Source: Azolla caroliniana
Lineage: Eukaryota; Polypodiophyta
Assembly (NCBI GenBank): GCA_043228905.1
Contig: JBHGNT010000022.1
Location: 9,610,001-9,674,000, forward strand
Direction: 5' to 3'
Length of the DNA stretch: 64,000 nt
In this document: positions 59,831-64,000 of the stretch, piece after piece
Layout: each line of letters starts with the position of its first letter
Numbering within the stretch: the stretch's first letter is position 1
Position numbers and translations under genes: made by a program
Notes under the pieces: generated by a model
Seen by the model: only the letters and a program-made list of their open reading frames with translations
The model's database searches: none
Told to the model about the DNA's origin: nothing

Positions 59831-62800
59831 ATGAAGCCTAGTAAATTTGTAGAGGAAGAGGATGTGGAGAGAAGGTGGTGGAGGAGTGTAACAAGCTTTG
59901 TATTTGTGAAGAGGGAGGTTGAGTGGCGGAGGGTGGTGTATTCTGCAAAGGTTGCGCTCGCATTGTCCCTTGTGTCATTGAGCGTGTTGTTGCAAGAGGT
60001 TTTCAAAGAGATTGGTAACAATGCTCTTTGGGCCATCCTCACTGTCATCGTCGTCTTCGAGTTCACCGTTGGTACTACTTGTAACATCTTCTTCTTATGT
60101 CACTTCATTGAGATCGAGTCATACTCCCCTTGTTCCAACCTTGGTTTTCTCGACCATATTTATATGCTTTGTTAGGGCAAGATGCCACCACAATTTTCTC
60201 CTCATTTCTCTTCCCCTCTAGGCAATTTATATGGTCCCTAATTTATTCTCTTTATCTCGTATATTTATATATATGAGAAGACATTTTTTCTCATTCCCAG
60301 GGTTTGGAGACATTTTGAATATAGCGGTAGATGGGGTTTAAAGCTCACTTTCTAATTTCATTAGACATTCCCAGTTTGACTGAATGAATGTGTTCATGTA
60401 TTTGGGTAAACCTAAGTTGATATTCCACCGAGTCCAATACACTAATGTAGGTTTGATTTTTGATTTCACTAAATTAACTAGATCATATATGGGGGTTGGA
60501 TCCATAATTAGATTACATTATGTTTTATTAATTCATAATCCTAGGTGAATTGGTCTTTTGTACCCACCAATTTAACTAGATAAAGTAGGGTGCTCGATGC
60601 ATAGCATTTCTCTCATTTTCTTTCATATATTATCATTGTGCACTCGTTTATTGTTATAAAAATATGTTATTGAACATGGTCCATCGTATTCGTTTGTAGA
60701 CATTTTCGAGAGAGAGAGAGAGGTCAAATTGCATCTCCCTTTTGAATGTCATTTGGAAAGGAATGTCATGATGTTTGGAAAAATAAGTTTCTTTAGGAAT
60801 CGATCTTAGTTATGATATTTTGTTTGAACAATTAAATATTTTCACATGATCGTTGAATTGATAACATGTGTAGGTGCCACATTGAGCAAAGGGTTGAACA
60901 GAGGGCTTGGCACCATCATGGCGGCTACACTTGGATTGATGATAGACTATTTTGCTAACTTCATCGGACCTGAAATTGAGCCTTATGTTGTGGGATGTTC
61001 AATCTTTTTCATTGGTGTGTACATATATACTTTGTCCTACAATCCTAAATTATTCTCTTTGATAGTGACAATTGTTTCAAGCTCAATTGTGCTTGGTCTA
61101 CTCATTTCTTAATATTTGGTCATGAGATGCACAAACTAATTTTCTTTGTGAATTTTATGATGATTTTCTCTTGATAATCCTCTTTAAGTTGGGTTTTAAA
61201 GTATTCTAGAGAGGGAGGGGAACATAATATCACAATATATTTGTGTAGGTATGGTTGCTACATATACACGTACAAATCCGTCAATCAAAGCTAAGTATGA
61301 CTATGGTGTAGTGATGTTCTTACTAACATTTTGCCTAGTTGTGATAACTGGCTATCGAGTATCCGATAACATTGATCTCGTCTTCGAGAGAATAGTGACA
61401 ATAATGATAGGAGTCATAATATGTCTCATTGTGAGTGTCTTTGTTTTCCCTATTTGGGCTGGTGACGATTTACATAAATTGGTGATCCAAAACTTTGAAG
61501 AGTTGGCTGATTCCCTAGAAGGTTAGTGTTGATTTCAAGTTCTAATTTAACCACAATGCAATATCCTTTGAATGTTTTGCACTAACAGTATGTCGTGTTC
61601 GCTTTTCACAACTCAGAGTGTGTCAAGGAGTACTTTCAAGGCGTGCACAAGTTTTCTCGCATATCATCAAAAATATGCAAAGACCAACCGTATGACGATA
61701 AAATTTATAAAGGATATAGGGGAGTTCTTATTTCGAAGCAAACACAAGAATCTTTAGTGAGTTGTTTACACATGAAATCTATAATTTCATCATCAAAAGT
61801 AGATTTCCCATAAGAATACGCTCAATTGTACATTGTTGTCATGATTGATAGGCAACATCAGCGAGTTGGGAACCAAGGCGTGGAAAACTTGGCTACACAT
61901 ATCCTTGGAAACAATTGGTTGATGTGGGAGCAATATTGCGCCATTGTGCTTACACCGTGTCGGCATTACACGGTTGTGTCCTCTCTGAAATCCAAGTACC
62001 AACTCTGACGATAAACTAATTAACAATAAAAAATAGCTAGTGTTGGACTTTCACTTTTCCAAATGTCATAAAGACAAACGAATTATGAATTAGGCAAGCT
62101 AGTCCCCCCTCTCTTTTCTTGGGGGACCTCACAAGAAAAAATAAATGTATATTTTACTATTGATGTCAAAGAAGTAGATATAAATAATGTATCTTCATAG
62201 TGTGTTTTAAAATTCTAGCATTAGATGCTTGGATAAGGTTTTATTGAAACTTAAAATAAAGACTTAACCCTCAATAACCTTATGTTTCATATTTGGATCC
62301 TTATCTAGAGCCAATATTCCTAAATGTTTTCTATTTAAACTTCTTGAAGGCCACGTTGGATACCCTTAAGAGGTAGACTTGTACTACTTCAAAACAAGCA
62401 ATCAGTACTAGTTGCAACAAACAATAAACGATTGCAATCCATGCATGTTGTTAGAAACCAAAACCACATTCACATTGACCCCAAGTGATGGTGACATTTT
62501 GGGATAATCCAGGAAACAATGATGGTTTTTTGTTTTGTTTTTGTAATTGATAGGCCCCAGAAGCTTTGAAGAGGGTGTTTGCAAGATGTTGTATGAGGTT
62601 GGGGGTGGAGGCTGCTAGGGTTCTAAGACGTGTGGCCTTTGATCTCCACCATAACCATAAAACACAGCCTAAGCATCGCCTCCTCCGCCCCCTCCGCCAT
62701 ACGATCGAAGAGCTTCGACAAATTGTCAACAAAACATCACTAAATCTCCTTCCTAGAAACCCTAACCCTAACCCAGACCTGAATGTGAACACGAAATCTA

Positions 62801-63162
62801 ACCCAAACCCTAATGCTAACACAAAACCTAATGCTAACACTACTAGTAACCTTGATGATGATCTTGAGAGACTTACCGCTCTCTCTGACCTTCGAGAAAG
62901 CATTGTGTTTGCGGAGACCCTCTCATTGTCTGGTGTTGTCACTTTGCTCATTGAAATTTTGGCAAGACTTGATCGTCTCCTCGATGCACTAATGGTGTTT
63001 CAAGAGCAAGCAGGGTTCAATGAGCCATTGACATATGATTACTTTGATGGTGTGGATGATGAGGATACTAGTGGTGATATCAAGATTAATGTGCATGTCG
63101 ATGGTGGTGTCAAGACAATGGAACAATATCACCATGCACCATCAACATCTTGTGGAGAATGA
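59831..63162 (+). CDS. Aluminium-activated malate transporter (ALMT) family anion channel, 515 aa
   Basis: Six exons: 59831-60071, 60874-61014, 61249-61521, 61617-61756, 61852-61995 and 62554-63162, all GT-AG and in frame. ALMTs are plant anion channels that carry malate and other anions across the plasma membrane or tonoplast. The N-terminal half holds the membrane segments (VYSAKVALALSLVSLSVLLQ, ALWAILTVIVVFEFTVG, GTIMAATLGLMIDYFA, YGVVMFLLTFCLVVITGY, IVTIMIGVIICLIVSVFVFP). Family landmarks include GATLSKGLNRGLGT, FPIWAGDDLH, and the soluble-domain SASWEPRRGKL, PWKQLVDVGAILRHCAY and CVLSEIQAPEAL. The C-terminal domain carries an Asn/Pro/Thr-rich insert from near-perfect CCCTAA repeats. The ATG at 59,831 is the first in the frame. 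The subfamily cannot be assigned from sight. Confidence 0.95.
62755..62850 (+). repeat. CCCTAA/CTAAC repeat tract inside the ALMT coding sequence
   Basis: AAACCCTAACCCTAACCC near 62,757-62,774 and related CTAA(C/T) repeats to about 62,845 encode an Asn-Pro-rich then Asn-Thr-Lys-rich segment in the cytosolic C-terminal domain. The repeat stays in frame. Confidence 0.8.
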
Positions 63163-64000
63163 ATGGTTTCTTAGATTTTGCCTATCACACATGTACAGAG
63201 CGATAGAGAGAAACTTTAGATATTAGATTACATTTCCTTCCTTAGTACCAAAAAAAACATTTTCATCTAGTGTTTGTAGTAACAGTCATGAAAGAGCGAT
63301 TTTCATGTAGAGCCTCTACTTGAGGTCCCAAAGAAAGCATTCTCAGGTAGTGTTTGTAACTTTAATTGTAAGTATTGATGATCCTTTGTAGTTTCTGTAA
63401 GTTGAGTATGTATTCCAAATTTGGGGCCAACATTCTATGGTTCGAAAAATGGGTTCTGAAGGCTGAGACCTTGGAAGAGGAATTCATTAATGTAGGGAAT
63501 CCATACTCTTTGCATATGCCATCTTCCTTGATGGATTTTACTACTTTAGACATCTTAATTTGTTATGTTCACGGAATTTTAAGTTACTAGCATTCTAAAA
63601 GAAAAACACAAAGCTTTCATATTCTAGTTCGGCATACCATAAAACTAGGATGCTATAAGTATAATGATAAGTGGTTAGAAATTTTGCTTTTTGCCAAAAG
63701 AGAAAGTGTGCATTGGTTGATGGACTTAAAATTGTGAACAATCTTACATGGTATTAAGAGTTGTAGGTTTACCGTTTCCTCATGTATAAACCCAACAAAA
63801 GTTTTAATCATGAGACACGGTTGGTGGTGGAACATGACTCTTAGTCTCTTAGATGTAATCATATTGTTATGTTTCATGATCATTAAAATATAGTATTGTC
63901 AATCACAAAACTATAACCATCATGGCATGTGAATGGTAAATCATAATAATTATTGATTCACTTAAACTAAGAAACAAAATAGTGCTCAAATCTACAATGA
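63163..64000. other. ALMT 3' flank, no gene seen
   Basis: Probably the 3' UTR for the first few hundred bases. The short open frames have no family resemblance. Confidence 0.55.

Noticed and set aside
63375-63590. 71-codon frame downstream of ALMT
   Set aside because: No motif, no splice partner, AT-rich composition like the flanks.

Overview
This window is nuclear DNA of a land plant. The evidence is spliced genes with GT-AG introns, a plant UAP56-type RNA helicase, a plant-specific ALMT channel gene, and a large block of nested Ty1/copia and Ty3/gypsy LTR retrotransposons. I cannot fix the plant lineage from the sequence. Nothing looks prokaryotic: I saw no operons, CRISPR arrays or rRNA genes.

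Layout. (1) 1-10,220: one three-exon gene on the minus strand encodes a predicted 1274-residue, mostly low-complexity protein that I do not recognise. It has a short coiled coil and a C-terminal ELYVPRRG motif that resembles exon-junction-complex binding motifs. (2) 10,220-11,890: repeat-rich spacer with a long GT/GA microsatellite and a run of 22 G. (3) 11,890-45,386: an accessory block made almost entirely of LTR retrotransposons inserted into one another. (4) 45,390-48,330: a decayed LINE tail and empty spacer. (5) 48,330-63,162: three plus-strand host genes, namely a UAP56/RH56-type DECD-box helicase (429 aa), an ACOT13/THEM2-like hotdog thioesterase (170 aa) and an aluminium-activated malate transporter (ALMT, 515 aa). 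(6) The rest is spacer.

The nested block can be read as an insertion history. A decayed copia element (A, plus strand) lies next to a gypsy gag-protease fragment (G1, plus strand). G1 was hit by a minus-strand gypsy element now reduced to a solo LTR (LTR4). LTR4 was hit by copia B (minus), which lacks its reverse transcriptase half and carries a 176-bp tandem array in the integrase. B was then hit by copia C (minus), an apparently intact, very young element with a 1344-codon ORF. Further right, a plus-strand gypsy copy (G2) was split by a minus-strand member of its own family (G3, 12.9 kb). G3 was itself hit by a related solo LTR (LTR3) and by copia D (one long open frame, LTRs almost identical). 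D has lost the first catalytic Asp of its integrase. Target-site duplications support most of these joins: CAACC (C), CCTCA/CCTCC (B), GTTTC (D), ACGC (G3), CCGT (LTR3) and CCGT/CCAT (LTR4).

The host genes do not form a pathway. The helicase serves mRNA export and splicing, the thioesterase hydrolyses acyl-CoA, and the ALMT is an anion channel. I see no clearly new multi-gene system. The most unusual signals are the 4-bp, CG-centred target duplications of the gypsy family, the integrase-dead but young copia D, the tandem array inside copia B, and the unknown 1274-residue protein.
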